Origin: Neodontobutis hainanensis
Taxonomy: Eukaryota > Chordata > Actinopteri > Gobiiformes > Odontobutidae
Length of the DNA stretch: 64,000 nt
Direction of reading: 5' to 3'
Assembly (NCBI GenBank): GCA_024349245.1
Contig: JALDNG010000040.1
Span: 248,001 to 312,000 of the forward strand
The notes below the pieces were generated by a model, which searched no databases, was not told the origin of the DNA, and saw only the letters and a program-made list of their open reading frames with translations. The translations under genes and the position numbers were made by a program. Each line of letters opens with the position of its first letter. Position 1 is the stretch's first letter. Shown one piece after another: positions 22,292 through 35,379 of this stretch.

Positions 22292-25200
22292 CTACCCCAT
22301 CACAAAGAGTAACAGAGTGAGACCACAAAGTGAGAGCAGCTGACTGAAGAGCGGGATCATTCTGTCACCGCCGCTGAATATGTCGCCTCGAGGATGTGTG
22401 CAGTTGAAATTTACGTCGTTGTCCATTCCCGAGGAGGTGATGTTGACAAAGCCGGTTTGGTTGTTGCTGCCGATTACTTCCATGATCCAGTATTGGTACT
22501 GGGACACTTCGGTGTAGAGACACAGTTTTGAGCTCGAACATAAATCTCTTCCATTCACACCAGCCAGCACCCACACTGAGTCTTGTTTCACCACCAGAGG
22601 AAAGCCCGAGGTTATCTAAAGAGAGATTGTTTAAAAAATGTGTTTAAAACACACATACATTTTACCTGAAAATGTGTTTAATCAATATAATGTTAGAAAA
22701 AATGTATTCAAAATGAGCCTTGACTTTACCAGACTTGTGTAGTTTGAATTCACAGCGCATTGTGTGCCGGCAAAGATTAAAGAATCTCTGCGACAACTGC
22801 ATTCGTTCGGCCCCACCACTGACATGCTCGTCTCATAATAGGTGTATTGTGTATAAGAGCCTATACAAAAAATAAGAAGAGAATTACTGGATAGTCATTT
22901 AAAATAATGTTTTGTGCCTTTTAAAAAACAATTTATTCTATAGTCTTATATAGTTCTCATTGATGGTCAATAGAATCAATGGTCAACTGGGTAATGGCAG
23001 CCTAACAAGTCTGACTGGTGTTAGTCTGGCTGAAGAAGCCCAGACTATCTTTATGCTACAGATTTAGACCCAAAAAGTGTGAATGCTCTATGCTTCCTTC
23101 ACTCTAATGCAAACTAGAGCAAGAGCCTTTAATGGAATCCTTTGAGTAACCTTCCTCTGAACTGTCACGGTTCAGCTTAGCACAGGCCAAGAGTCTACTT
23201 TACAGGGCTGGAAACAATTTGAGACCAAATCTCAGAATGCTATTATTTTATGACCCCACATATATACGTTGAACAAATAAGGACAAGCGTGTGGACATTG
23301 CATTGTTGAACTTGCCGTTAAATCCTGAAGCCCATCCAGCGACCCAAGCACTGTTCGATGAGTCCAAAGTACTGCCTTGTGCGGCTAAGCAGAGCGGTTG
23401 TATGTTTGGGCTAAAGGTCACAGGGTCCGACAGCCTCAGCAGGCAGACGCTAGCGCCGTAGAAATAGTTAGCTGTTAGATAACAGAATTGAGCAGCCAAT
23501 CCCCGTGTCACGTTTGAACCAAAGATAGAGCTGGAAGTTGTGCTTCCTAAATAGACCACTGCATTAGATATATTGATGCCAGCTGACCTGAAAGAAAAAA
23601 GAATATATACTAAACTTAATTTAGTACAATATTTATTTTCTACTCATATTTTTCAGATACTTACCTGAAAGGATGTTTCAATTAACCTTACTCACCCCAG
23701 AAAGTATTGATGTGGAGTCAGGAGCCACTGGTCGTTGATAAGGGACCCTCCACAAACATAACCATTCTCATTGGTTATAGTGACCTGCCACGGCCAGTTT
23801 TTAGGAGATTCATCAGGGCCTTGTACGTTTCCACAAACTAATATTTACAAGAGAAAGGACAGTGTTGATCATTAGGTAAAATTTACTTAAATTAATATAA
23901 TGCTGCAAAGGAAGTCATTTTGATGTGTTCTTATACTTAAAAGAAATTAGCTTTATTCTAATGTGTGTGAAAGACAAATGCAAACACTGCTGATGCAAGA
24001 TGTCAGCTTTGTTTGTATTTGGATCATGAGACAAACTGGAGAGTCCGGTTTGGAAGTTCTGAAACTGGATGATACATTCCTGCATACTGACGTAAAATCT
24101 TTTGTGTACTTACCAAGTGAAGTGTGACCGCCTGAAATAGAAAACCATGAGATGTTAAACCATTTCCACTCGATTTTTGGTCAAATATATTATAAACATG
24201 TCTGTGGATGTTTATGTCCCACATGAGCTCATGGATACGTTATAATACGTCATGGGGATACAGTATCAATATGAGTTGGTTAATTTCGGTTTGTTTGTTA
24301 TTGCGTAAAATTAAAAAGTCCCTATTTTTTTAAGCAATGTATTTCTCTTCAGGTGGTGTGCTTGCATGTGGGCGTGTGGCGGTAAATCATTTCGGATTAG
24401 GGAATGCTCCGTCAGTGAACAAGTATTTACAACGCTCCATGGGCTGATGATGACACTGACGTTAGAAACAAGATGAACAGCAGTCTTTCTCCAGTTCTTC
24501 ATGGTTTAGACGACAAACCAACTCGTGCTGTAATGTCCCGCTGTAAACACTGGCTTTGCATGAGTCTGGTCTGTTCAGAGTACTTCCAGAAAGTGGAACT
24601 TAAAAATCCCAAATTAACCCATTTTCGGACAAAAAAAGAGAGCTAATCCTTTCAGTAATACAGCAATAAGTTCATAACAAGTCTGACTTAAATGTAGCTC
24701 AGACATTATTGAGGTTTGATAAAATGTGAGTTTGTTTTAAATCTGGTCCTTTTGAAATATATCCTGTCCTCATATAAACTGTTTAAGGTTTATAAATGTG
24801 CCTGGATGTTAATGTTTTTTTAAGCAGTGTAATAAGAAAATAGTTATAAAATTATAATATACAGTAGTATTCATTACACCCCCCGACTCTCACCTTGATG
24901 CAGAGAATACTAATAAGTTTATATTTTTACAGAAGAACCCCAGTACACAGGAATAGTATTGTCTCTAGGCTACTTTAAAGAACTTTTCTTGTTTGTGTTT
25001 TATGCTTTCTTAGTAAAATAAAAACTGTTTAAAAAAATAATAAAAAAGCCTTTTTTTTAAATCTACCCACGTTGACTACACCTAGTTTTATTGATATTAA
25101 ATAAAAAAAAAATAATAATTGCATCATAAAATCTCCTGAACCAAACCAAAAACCCTGATTTAAATTTGATGTACGTATTAAACCGTGGGCTAGCTGTATT

Positions 25201-26027
25201 GTGTATACTGAGCAACAGAAAAGATCATCTCAACAATGAAACTAAACTCTATAATGGGTTACTACAGATGTCTTTGAAGAAAATGTTTAAAGACGTGAAG
25301 ACGTTTTGTCTCTTATTCCAAATGACTTTGTCAATTCTGAGATCAAATTCTAGAGATAAAGCTCAGCTCTCTTACCAGTTGATCTCAGAATTGATAAAGT
25401 CTCTTGGAATTAAGAACTAAGACCAGCTGCTTTTGCTTTAACCTTTTCCTCAAGATGACCTGGATGACTGAGAACCTTCACAGATGTTCAGATTTCCTTA
25501 TTCATGACATCTGCACTTAATTGAGTAAGATGTAGAGAAAAATAAACTTGATATGGGAATTTGTTATCAGTTATAATTTTTAAAAGATTAGAAATTTGAA
25601 TTCGGGTCTATTATTTTCAACGGCTTTACATAATCTAGCACAAACTTAGAACATAAAAGAATTAAAATTATTCAATCACATACAAAGAGTACTTTTTTAA
25701 AATTTTTGCTATATTAACTAAAACTTCACAGACAACAGGTGGTGGAATGTTTAACCAAATACATTTTCTAATTACACAGTGTTCTTTGCAAACACAGAAC
25801 TTTCCATGAGTCTGACTTGGCTGAGTAGAAAAAAAAAAGAAGTAGTTCATGGTTTAATGGTTGTTATAAAGACTCGTTCAGGTTATGTTCTTAATCTGTT
25901 GACAAAGTATTTCTCATCTTTGTTATTCTATCAGTCATCTCAAGAATAATGTCTAATATATTGTCTTACCTTTGGTTGTGCAGATGATTGCCACAACAAA
26001 ACCAAAAACAAACTGCTGTGAAGCCAT
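22292..26027 (-). CDS. Gene 3: GPI-anchored S1A serine-protease homologue retaining only the Ser195 codon (6 exons)
   Basis: Exons: 26027-25970, 24131-24114, 23837-23696, 23587-23316, 22860-22730, 22615-22292, giving 314 aa in frame. The signal peptide is MASQQFVFGFVVAIICTTKG. The His57 region reads LTPHQYF: the residue aligned with His57 is Gln69, and a His now sits one position earlier (position 68). The Asp102 position is Ser119 (ASVCLLRLS). The active-site loop is ITSGFP, so Ser is present at the Ser195 position (210) but Asp194 is Thr and the oxyanion glycines are changed. The insertion ahead of the C-terminal region (SNNQTGF) makes exon 6 longer than in genes 1 and 2. A GPI-type hydrophobic tail is present. 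Intron 3 acceptor reads ATTAG and intron 4 uses a GC donor. Gene 3 and gene 4 share long stretches of upstream flank, so they are probably the products of one duplication. Confidence 0.85.
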
Positions 26028-26066
26028 TTTCAGGTCAGGTCTGTAAATCTAAAAGTGGACAGAGTG

Positions 26067-26093
26067 CTTTTATCTGATGCTAAACTCCACCCA
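26067..26093 (-). promoter_or_regulatory. Core promoter block of gene 3 (TATA-like)
   Basis: Same 27-nt block with one substitution (TTTAGCAT for TTCAGCAT), with AGATAAAAG about 40 nt upstream of the ATG. Confidence 0.55.
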
Positions 26094-28529
26094 CTGTTAT
26101 TTATGTTATTTTGAAACTCGTTTTTCCAATGCCTTCCATGAAGTTTTTTGATTCTGTTTTTTTAAAAGAAGATCTTATCAAACATGAAGCACAATTCAGT
26201 AAAACAGTTCAAGCAGACAATCCGGTGTGGTGTGTTATTATTATCGAGGGAGTGTCTAGTACCTACGCCCTTAAAAGTACTGAACAGAATGAGTGACGAA
26301 GGCTCCGACAGTGTGAACACGCTGGGTACGATCACATTCTTTTCATTTATACAAAAGGTAGAAGCAGGAACAAAGATTTACCTGCAGCACTGACTCACTC
26401 TTCTCTGTTATCTCGATTATGAACAGGAGAAACTTTCACTGTTCGTTTGATTCACCAACCTTCTATAAGTGCCATGAGTGCCTCAGTATGTTGCTCAAAA
26501 GCTGCTGGTTATTTTTTTTCTGTCTGCTTTAACACTGTCTTACAAATCATCAAGGACAGCAGTAAAAACAAGAGACAAGAGACTACAGTCATTTTCAACC
26601 AAATTCATTAATCATCAAACACAGTCCCACCCAAAAAAATATTAAAATAACCACCTTTTCATGTTTAAACAATGTTTTACCTTGTGTACTATTCATTCTG
26701 TTAATAAATGCTAGCTTGTTTTATGTCTAGTATGTCTGTTTTGGTAATAGAAACGTGTCGTACTGATCTGACCTGAACTGTATAGGTCCCTTTGGTAAAC
26801 CCATTGTGCAGTTTCAGGTTTGACCTTCTAAGGCTGGTGTAGTTTTATTTTTGACCCACTGAGGGTGCTGTAGTTTTTGGAATGTCACTTGAAGGAGTCA
26901 AAATAATTACAGCTGATGGCTCCACATAAACCCTGAAAAAAAAATTGTCTCTCAGATTATTTGACCATTATTTAGAAAATGCTGCCCTAAATAGTCTTGG
27001 AACATTATTTATTATAAAGACTCAGAACTGTGATTATAATTACGTTGAGGAAACCTTAAATTATTAAGAATCATTTATAAATTATACAGCTAATGGAGAA
27101 AAACATGCAAGTGATGTGGCTTTTGCACACTGCTGTTTATTACTGGAATACTGTAAATACTTTATAAATACTTATGAGAACAAGTGAGCTCAGAATAATA
27201 TAGATATTACTAGCCCTTTACATAAAGTGAGAGCAGCGGACTGAAATGTGCCGTTTGAAGGAGGTGGTGTTGCTGGAAGTTGCTGTCTTATACTGTGATG
27301 AGGACTCAAAAGTCTCATAACCCACACAATCCACTCTTATTGTATTTAGACACGTCGGTGTTGACCCAAGGCTTCAGGTCAGTGTGAATGCAAACTCAGT
27401 ATTCCACTTTGTACTAAAACTGAGCCTTTTTAAAAAAAAAAAAATACTTTTACTTCCAGTGGTACTCCCAGAGTTGCCATAAAAAAATGGAGATGGGAAA
27501 ATTCTCTCCATCGGCTCATGCATTCAGCAGAAGTCAGTACCCATTGGTCACTTAATGAGCAAACTACCACAAAAACCAACAATGTGTTGTTGGACCATAT
27601 ACTTCTCTTTCTGCAGATACCCTTTGATCCACTGAATAGCTACAGTTCACAAACTGTCAAAGAGAGATGGCACACACAGTCTTTGTGATTATCTTTCACT
27701 GAAGCATAAAATATAATAACATTACTAACTAATCTCCAGCCCCTTTGTTGTACCTTCATTGGTTCCTGACTCCTCCGTTGTGTTTGTTTCGTTGTAAAAC
27801 TCCTTCCTCGTATTGCTTGTATTCCTGGTCCATTTTCCATCTACAAATGCCATGTCTTCTAGAATTTTGGGGATTATGGGTATTTGCCAATTTACACAAC
27901 CTTTTTGTGTCACTTTGTAACAATAACAAAAGAAGACATCATTCATCTGCGTCTGCGACTTTGAGGTCACATGGTCAACAAAGAGAGACGAGTCAATGCC
28001 TGTTTTTTTAAACAATACATGTGCTGTATTATACAAAACATTTGAACAAGACCATAGGATGCATGTTCAGTAATATGACTGTTTCCTGTAGTGGTTATGA
28101 CTGTCTATTGCCTGCTGAGTCATTATGGACATTATTTGAGCTGCTCTAATGCTAGCAGCAGCATTAGCAACAACAAAACTCAAATGACCTCATAGGCGAC
28201 ATGTTCAGAGACATTGATCCTAGGTGTGTGAATGATTCTGTAAAATGTGTTGTCAAACATGCAGTCTCAAGCCTTTAATTATCTTTTATTCATTTTTTGG
28301 TTCACAATCACTGTCTTTGTCGCTCATCATAGCCTTTTAAATTACGTAGTATAGAGTGTATATCGTAATGATTATAAATTGTCAAATCAAGTATATATCA
28401 GGAAGTTAGAAGTTCACGTTACACATTGATGCTTCATGGACAATTGATTAAAGACAAATCAGAGCTGATCTAGCTTTTAAACCGATTTGAGGAAATTATT
28501 TTATGACTACACATGAACTCAGAGTAACT
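26094..28529. other. Intergenic region between genes 2 and 3
   Basis: 26752-27100 duplicates 17281-17690 (GAGGGTGCTGTAGTTTTTG and following). 27700-27850 duplicates 17960-18160. 28140-28440 is the shared 3' flank. No complete gene seen. Confidence 0.45.
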
Positions 28530-31500
28530 CTACTCCATCACAAAGAGGAACAGAGTGAGACCACAAAGTGAGAGCAGCTGACTGAAGAGCGGGATCATTC
28601 TATCACCGCTGTCGAATATGTCGTCTCGAGGATGTGTGCAGTAGAAATCCATGTCGCTGTCCATTCCCGAGGAGGTGACGTTGACAAAGCCTGTTTGGTT
28701 GCCAGTTACTTCCATGATCCAGTCTTGGTACTCGGACACTTTGGTGTAGAGACACGGTTGTGAGTCCCAACAATACTCGCTCTGTATTCCAGCCTGCACC
28801 CACACTGAGTCTTGTTTCACCAACAGAGGAAGGCCTGTATTTGGCTAAAGGGAGATGGAGCAAATACGTTAGATTAAAAAGTTTTAGTGCGTGTGGACAA
28901 TGATGTGATATTTTACTCAAAAATGTCTTCACTCAAAATATAGTCAAAATGAACCCAGACTTTACCAGACTTGTGTCGTTTGTAGACTCAGCACACAGTG
29001 TGTCTGTAGATATCGTAGTGTGTCTGCGACAACTGCATTCATTCGGTCCAACGACTGACACGCTCATCTCATAAAAGGTGTGTTCTTTAGAATAGCCTAG
29101 AAAAGAAAAATACGAGTTACGTTAATTACTGCATGGTAAGTGAAAATAATGTTGTTACCTTTTTAAAATGAGAAAGCAATGGCCCTTATTTATTTAACTT
29201 ACAGATATAAAACAGAAAAAGGTGGCTAAAAATAGTTGTATGTTGGAGACTGAAAACATTCTAGTTATTTCTGTTCCATGAAGCAGGCTTCCTCTGAGTC
29301 AAGCCTAAAACCTGTGCTGCAGCTGAGCCAGGAGCAGGCTTAAAGTTCTGACCAGTTATTTGGTCAGAACAAATCCCTTCGGTTTGAGGATTGCCGCCAC
29401 GACAGAAACCGGAAACTTTACAGCTCCGAGTGGCTGCATCGACAATGGAGGTGGAGAACATGGACTCGGACTCAATGTCTCCAGCCTCCCTCGGGATCTG
29501 GTTGAAGCTCTGCCGGAGGTGGCAGTTAAAGATCTCTCTGACGGGAGACTCGGCCCAACGTTTCCAACAGACCCTCACAGTACGTTTGGGTCTGCCGAGT
29601 CTGTCCAGCTTTCTCCCCCGCCATCGGATCCAACTCACCACCAGGTCGTGATCAGTTGACAGCTCTCTTCATCCGAGTGTCCAAGACATACGGCCGGAGG
29701 TCGATGATCAACTTTGTAGTTGTATCATCTGACCTCTGGTCTTGGGTCCACTGGTGCACTGGTGGACACCCTTATGCTTGAACATGGTGTTTGTTCTGGA
29801 CAAAGTCCAATAACAAAACACCGTTCGGATTCAGATCCGGGGTCGGGGCTGTTCCTCCCAATCACTCCCTCCAGGTGTCACTGTCGCTGCCCAGGTGAGT
29901 GTTGAAGTCCCCCAGTAGAACAATGGAGGCCCCAGGTCGGAGCGCTTTCCAGGCCCCCTCCCAGAAACTCCAAGAAGGCCATTTGGCCCGTAGACACAAA
30001 CATTTATTAACCCACATACATATATATACGTTGAACAAATAAGGGCAACTGTGTGGACATTGCAGTGTTTTACTTGCAGGAGTTTTCTGAAGCCCAGCCT
30101 GCGACCCAAGCACTGTCCTGTGAGTCAAAAGTACTGTCTTCTGCAGCTAAGCAGACCGGTTGTATGTTGGAGCTGAAGGTCACAGGGGCCGACAGCCTCA
30201 GCAGGCAGATGTCAGAGGGGTCATTAGAGTTAGATGATGGAAGACAGAATTTAGCATCCACTCCCCTTGTCACATTTGAACCAGAGAAAGAGCTGGAAAT
30301 TGTGCTTCCCAAATAGACTTCTAGACGAGATAGATAAGTGTCAGTTACCCTGAAAAAAAACAAGATTGACTCCATTAAGTACAGTACTTATGTTACAAAT
30401 AAACCTTTCAGATACTTTTAGAAAGTTGTCTCAATTAACCTTACTCACCCCTGAAAGTATTCAGCAGCAGTCAGGAGCCACTGGTCGTTGATTAGGGTCC
30501 CTCCACAAACATAATCATCCTCACAGGTTATACTGACCTGCCACGGCCAGTTTTTAGGAGATTCATCAGGGCCTTGTACATTTCCACAAACTGATATTCA
30601 CAAGAAAGAGAGGATGGTGTTAATCATTAGGAAAAAAAATACTTAAATAAATATAATGCTGCAAAGAAAGTAAGTTTGATCATTTGCAGAACTGGTAAGT
30701 TGGTATATTTAATTACAAACAATAAATAAGAACTTCCATTTGTTTTTACATAAACAAATGACTACACAGATCGTATACTTTCTTAACTGAAATTAGCATT
30801 ATTCTAATGTGTATAAAAAACAATTGATGTCAGCTTTATCTCAATCCTCTTTGTTTGCATTTGGATCATGTGACAAACTGGTGAGTCTGGTTTGAAGTGC
30901 TGATGCTGGATGATACATAACTTTTTGTGCACTTACCAAGTGATGAATAACCTCCTGAAATAGAAAATGAGATGTTACAACATTTTCCGCTCAGTTTTTT
31001 GTTAAACACAACATGCACATGGCGATCTGTGGATAGTTATGTCCTATGTCCTATTTTTTCTGGAGTTAACATAAAACTAAAGACAGACAAACATACATAT
31101 TAACCTGAAATCTGATCTCAGAAAAAAAAGAAAGGAAAAAAAAATCCATTATTTTACTAACATTTTATAGAATTAAAGTTCATTCAAGTTTAAAGTCAGC
31201 AAACAAAAAATATATCTAGTTTCAAGTTTACCTATATTTATATATCACAGGCATTCAAGTTTCAAAGAACTCTTCCTCCCTTCCTCTTACCAGAAAGTAT
31301 TTTTTTTCTAGTGCCAAAGTAGAGTTCAGTTTGTTAATTCATTTTTTGTGGTCTTTCCTCATCCTTTCATTTTAGGGCTATTACACATCTTGCTTGGATA
31401 AGACAAAAGGTTAAGTAAGTGGCAAATCTTTGCATTGACAGAGAAATCCTGGTGGTATACTTGTTGTAGACACAGTTTTACATCAGCAGGAATGGTGATA

Positions 31501-34291
31501 ATAATAATAATTCAACTTAAGGAACATTTCCCCAAATCCAAATCGATTTAAAACCTCAAAGATAGCCTCATTCAGTCCTGTCAAAGGCATTTTTTTGGCG
31601 TCAAGTTACAAGATTGCATTTTGTTTAACATAAACACCCTACATATGTATCCTGCACGAAACTGTTTCGAGTGGTGGGTAACCTTTTTGAATCCTTTTTG
31701 CCAATATCTTACATAAACTCTTGTTCTCACAGGTTATTAATGAAAATGGACAAAGGGAGATTTACCAGATTTTAGCAAAAGAGGAATTACTGCTGATCTT
31801 AAGAATGTTGGTAAAATCCCCTTTTTTATGAGTCATTAAACATTAATAATTAGTGGAAATCAGGTCCCGGTGCTTCCCCCCCCCCCCAATTTATGCTTTT
31901 CAAAGCATCTGAAATTCTTCTAAATGTAAGTTGAGTTCATCTTTGTACTTGTTTGGAATTTTTAGATTATATAGATATTAATTTTAGTTTAGTGTCATTG
32001 CTGAGCTATACAATTCTGCAAAAGTTCTTTATCTTGACATGATTAGTTAAGAGTTCCCTATCTTCTGAGTTAATGGCCTTAATAGCTCTGTCTGTTTTTA
32101 TAATTCATATTTTTATCATTCATGCCAAGAGCTTTCTCCTGATCGTAATAGGACTGCTTTAACCACATTAGATATTTTAGTTGTAGACAGATCATTATAC
32201 TGTGACTTTAATTGTAACAATTTGTGTTCCCTATCAGGGTCGTGATATAACTGCTCCAATTCCTTCATATTGTGTTCTAAAGTATTCAATTGATTAATGT
32301 GTTTATTAGATTTGTATTTGGTATAACCTCTAATGAAGCTGATGAATAAAGCTTTGATTTTTATTAAAAAGAAAATATTCATCTATTTTTACCTCTAGAA
32401 ATCGTACAAAATCCGGTTGGATCCAGATAGATTGTGAACAAAATCTCAAAGGTCAGGGTGTATTATATGTAGTACTATTGAAATTGGAGCATAATCAGAA
32501 AACAATATATTTTTAAACCAAAAGTTTTTTTATACTTTGAGGTAAAAAAGTTTTGTATGCACTTGAAAAGCAAGAATAATCTATATCCAGATTCATATAT
32601 CTCCAAATGTTCAATATGTTTTTATCAGTCATAAATTTTGTAATATTTCTGGTTTGTTGGTGAGTGGAATCAACACTGGTGGAGCACACTTTAAGTCACC
32701 TCCGAATATATAAAGTGACCAGGATAAGTGGCTAATGAAAAAAAATATCCTTTCATAAAAACGATTGTTCAATCCCATTAGGAGCATAAATATTTATCAG
32801 GTTGATCTGAACATAAAAAAAATAAATAAAAATAGAACCAAGAAGAACAATATATCTTGTTAGATCTACACAGGAGGTATGTATCCTAGCTGAATAATCT
32901 AAGCCAAGCTTTTTCTAACCCTTTCAATATCCTCCCTTTTATATGTGTGTTTCTTGTCTATAAACTCTGTCTGATTTCATATACTTGATCATTTTTACAC
33001 CTGATTCAAGTTTATCCAGCCCGCTTGTGTTCCAGCAAGGATTTTTAAAGTCAGCTATTATACAGTTGTGCTTATAAGTTTACATACTACATAGAGAATA
33101 TGAATGATAACACATAAATCTATTTTTCACTCATAGTTAGTGGTTGTGTGAAGGCATTTATTGTCCAATAACTGTGTTTACTCTTTTTAAATCATAATGA
33201 CAACAGAAACTACCCAAATGACCCTGATCAAAAGATAACATAATCAGTTCTTAATGCCGACTATTGCCACCTTTAACATCAATGACAGCTTGTAAGTGGG
33301 ATGCTTTGTGGCATTTGTGTAGTAATGCTTTCTCGACCATGCAGCACATTTTTCTTCAAGTGCCTCCTTATTGTGCACTATTTTTTCAAAGAGTTCTGTA
33401 TTTCAGCTGAAGTTATTTGTGGGGTTTTCTTTGCATTCTGAACAATTATCCTGGCAGTTGTGGCTGAATTATTATTTTTTTGTTTATCTACGTGACCTTG
33501 GTTTGAGGACAGAATCTCTCATTTTGAACCACTGCTGATTTGTATTCTAAATTCCTTGGAAATCTTTTTATATCCTATTACTGTTTTATACAGTTCAATT
33601 ACCTTTTCCAGATCCTTTTGACAGTTTTTTGCTTTCCACATGACTCAGTATTAATTGTAGGAATAGAAGCTTCAAATGTGCAGTGCAGTGTAATAATAAG
33701 TCATAAAAACATAAACTAACCAACAAAAAAGTTAATCTCAGCAATGGGACTGAAGTCTATAGTTTTCCTGTCATTAAAACATGTTTTATTGTTTTAATAA
33801 AATTGGCATCTGAAATAAAGTGATAAATTAACTTGATGTAGGAATGTGTCATTAATTCTAATTTCAATCTAAATCCTGGTCTATTATTTTTATCAGCTTT
33901 ACATAATCTAGCATGACCTTTACACAAACATAGAATTCCAATTATTCAAGAATACTTTTGATACATAAACATTTACTTTTATTTTGCTTTTACTTTAATG
34001 CACTTCTTAAAGATTTCAGACACAGACTGATCCAAAAAAATAGACTAGTTCAGGCTCAGAAAACCCATTTACTTTGTCAACAGTGAAGATTGAGTGAAAC
34101 AATTAACTTATTATATTTATGCTACACTTATGTGAATAAAGAGGTACAAGATTTGGCATTCTCAATGTAACTCACCCTGCTATTCACTTATTTGTTTTTT
34201 CATAAGTCATTGTAAGAATGTCTATTTTCTTACCTTTGGATGAGCAAACGATTACCACAAATAAACCCACAACAAACTGCTGTAAAGCCAT
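28530..34291 (-). CDS. Gene 2: GPI-anchored S1A serine-protease homologue, catalytically dead (6 exons)
   Basis: Exons: 34291-34234, 30954-30937, 30590-30449, 30349-30078, 29096-28966, 28844-28530. The joined frame is continuous and gives 311 aa. The signal peptide is MALQQFVVGLFVVIVCSSKG. Exon 3 gives VCGN followed by WPWQV, with the activation motif absent. The His57 position is Glu69 (TAAEYF). Asp102 is retained as Asp119 (SDICLLRLS), the only gene of the four that keeps it. The Ser195 position is Thr210 (PNTGLP in place of GDSGGP). The tail ends with the same hydrophobic GPI-type signal. Intron 4 starts with GC (CCT|GCAAGT), which splits a Cys codon. Intron 1 (3.3 kb) holds an L1-like fragment and a Tc1-like remnant, and intron 4 holds a LINE endonuclease fragment, so this is the most transposon-loaded member. 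Expression is not testable here; the open frame through all six exons argues against a pseudogene. Confidence 0.85.
29265..30000 (-). mobile_element. LINE endonuclease fragment in intron 4 of gene 2
   Basis: The minus strand encodes VLLGDFNTHLGSDSDTW and, further on, HHLVVSWIRWRGRKLDRLGRP and QIPREAGDIES. These are hallmarks of the APE-type endonuclease region of a high-copy fish LINE. Frameshifts and deletions show it is dead. It ends about 80 bp from exon 4. Confidence 0.75.
31290..33055 (-). mobile_element. L1-like ORF2 fragment in intron 1 of gene 2
   Basis: Minus-strand pieces include an endonuclease-like start (CWNTSGLDKLE, then RQETHI), a linker (YKSNKHINQLNTLE, LQLKSQYNDLSTTKIS) and a reverse-transcriptase piece near 31570-31610 (LDAKK...PLTGLNEAIF). 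This order matches L1-clade ORF2. Heavily mutated. Confidence 0.6.
33063..33665 (-). mobile_element. Tc1/mariner-like element, internally deleted and truncated
   Basis: Begins at a TA with CAGTTGTGCTTATAAGTTTACATAC, a Tc1-type terminal repeat. It is followed by sequence matching the reverse complement of a Tc1-like transposase start region (CAGCTGAAGTTATTTGTGG, CCTGGCAGTTGTGGCTGAA). No right-hand terminal repeat found. Confidence 0.65.
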
Positions 34292-34329
34292 TTTCATATC
34301 AGGTCTGTTGATATAAAAGTGCGCAAAAG

Positions 34330-34356
34330 CTTTTATCTGATGCTGAACTCCACCCA
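34330..34356 (-). promoter_or_regulatory. Core promoter block of gene 2 (TATA-like)
   Basis: Same 27-nt GTGGAGTTCAGCATCAGATAAAAG block as gene 1, about 40 nt upstream of the gene 2 ATG. Confidence 0.55.
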
Positions 34357-34839
34357 CAATCTTCCGTGCCCATGCCTTCCATGAATTAAATGTTTATTCT
34401 TGTTTTTTTCAAAAGGAGATCTTAACAAACATGTTTGTCTGCTGTGTTTAATATCAATAATAAGAGTCAGTTGACCTGCGTCCTTGAAAGTAATGAACAG
34501 ATTGTTGGATATACAGCACTAGTGCTGTTTAAAGGAGGCGGTGTTGCACAGAGGAAGTCAATGTCCTGTCCCGGTGAGAACTGTCCCGGCTCTTAACCCC
34601 TGGATCCAGTCTTAATATTTGGACATATTTATTCAGACCTCAGGGTTTAGGTCAGTGTAAAAGCAAACAGAGTGTAACACTGGGTTATTATTTAACTTAT
34701 TTGAGTTGAGGCTAGGACTGTTGCAGTGGGTTGCATATGACTGTGTTAAGATAATAAGGTTGTTGGTGGAATAACCTGGTCATTCAGTATAACGTATAGT
34801 AACGTTGCTGAACCTTGACTTGACCTGCAGCCACCCCAG

Positions 34840-35050
34840 GGTCAGGACTCATCAGACCACATGACCTCCTTCCATTGCTCCAGAGTCCAGTCTTTATGCT
34901 CTTGAGCAAAAGTCTTTTTTGAAGTCTTTTTTTTCCGATTAGCCTCACTGGCAAATGGTTTTCTTAAAGCTGCACATCTGTTCAGTCTCAATCCAATGAG
35001 TTCCATTCACATTGTGCGTTTGTGGAAATGCTCTTCATTTTTTTTTAAAC
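34840..35050 (-). mobile_element. Tc1-like transposase remnant
   Basis: CATCAGACCACATGACCTCCTTCC, then TTCCGATTAGCCTCACTGG and GAGTTCCATTCACATTGTGC, read like the reverse complement of a fish Tc1-like transposase C-terminal region. Short, no terminal repeats. Confidence 0.45.
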
Positions 35051-35379
35051 ACAGCCCTAAGTTCAACTGTGCTTTTTTTCGAGGTAATGTACCCTGGACA
35101 GTGGCCAGTTAGTTGCAGGGCTGAAATTTAGAGACAGACAACCATTCACTCGGGGTTCTTTGAGTTTCCAAATGACCTGCATCTGTTTGGACGGTGGGAG
35201 GAAGCCGGAGTACCTGGAGAGAACCCATATTAATGCAGGGAGAAAACTGTTCTCTTAAGCCTTGCACACATTATAAATCACTAAATGTATTGTTCCCTAT
35301 TTATATGAGAGTCTACAGGAGCTGACATCCTGGAAACAAGACTTTTGTTATTAGCTGCTCCACTAATAGCACACTATCT

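Noticed and set aside
29360..29659. Plus-strand open frames of 86-99 codons
   Set aside because: Antisense shadows of a LINE endonuclease fragment that reads on the minus strand.
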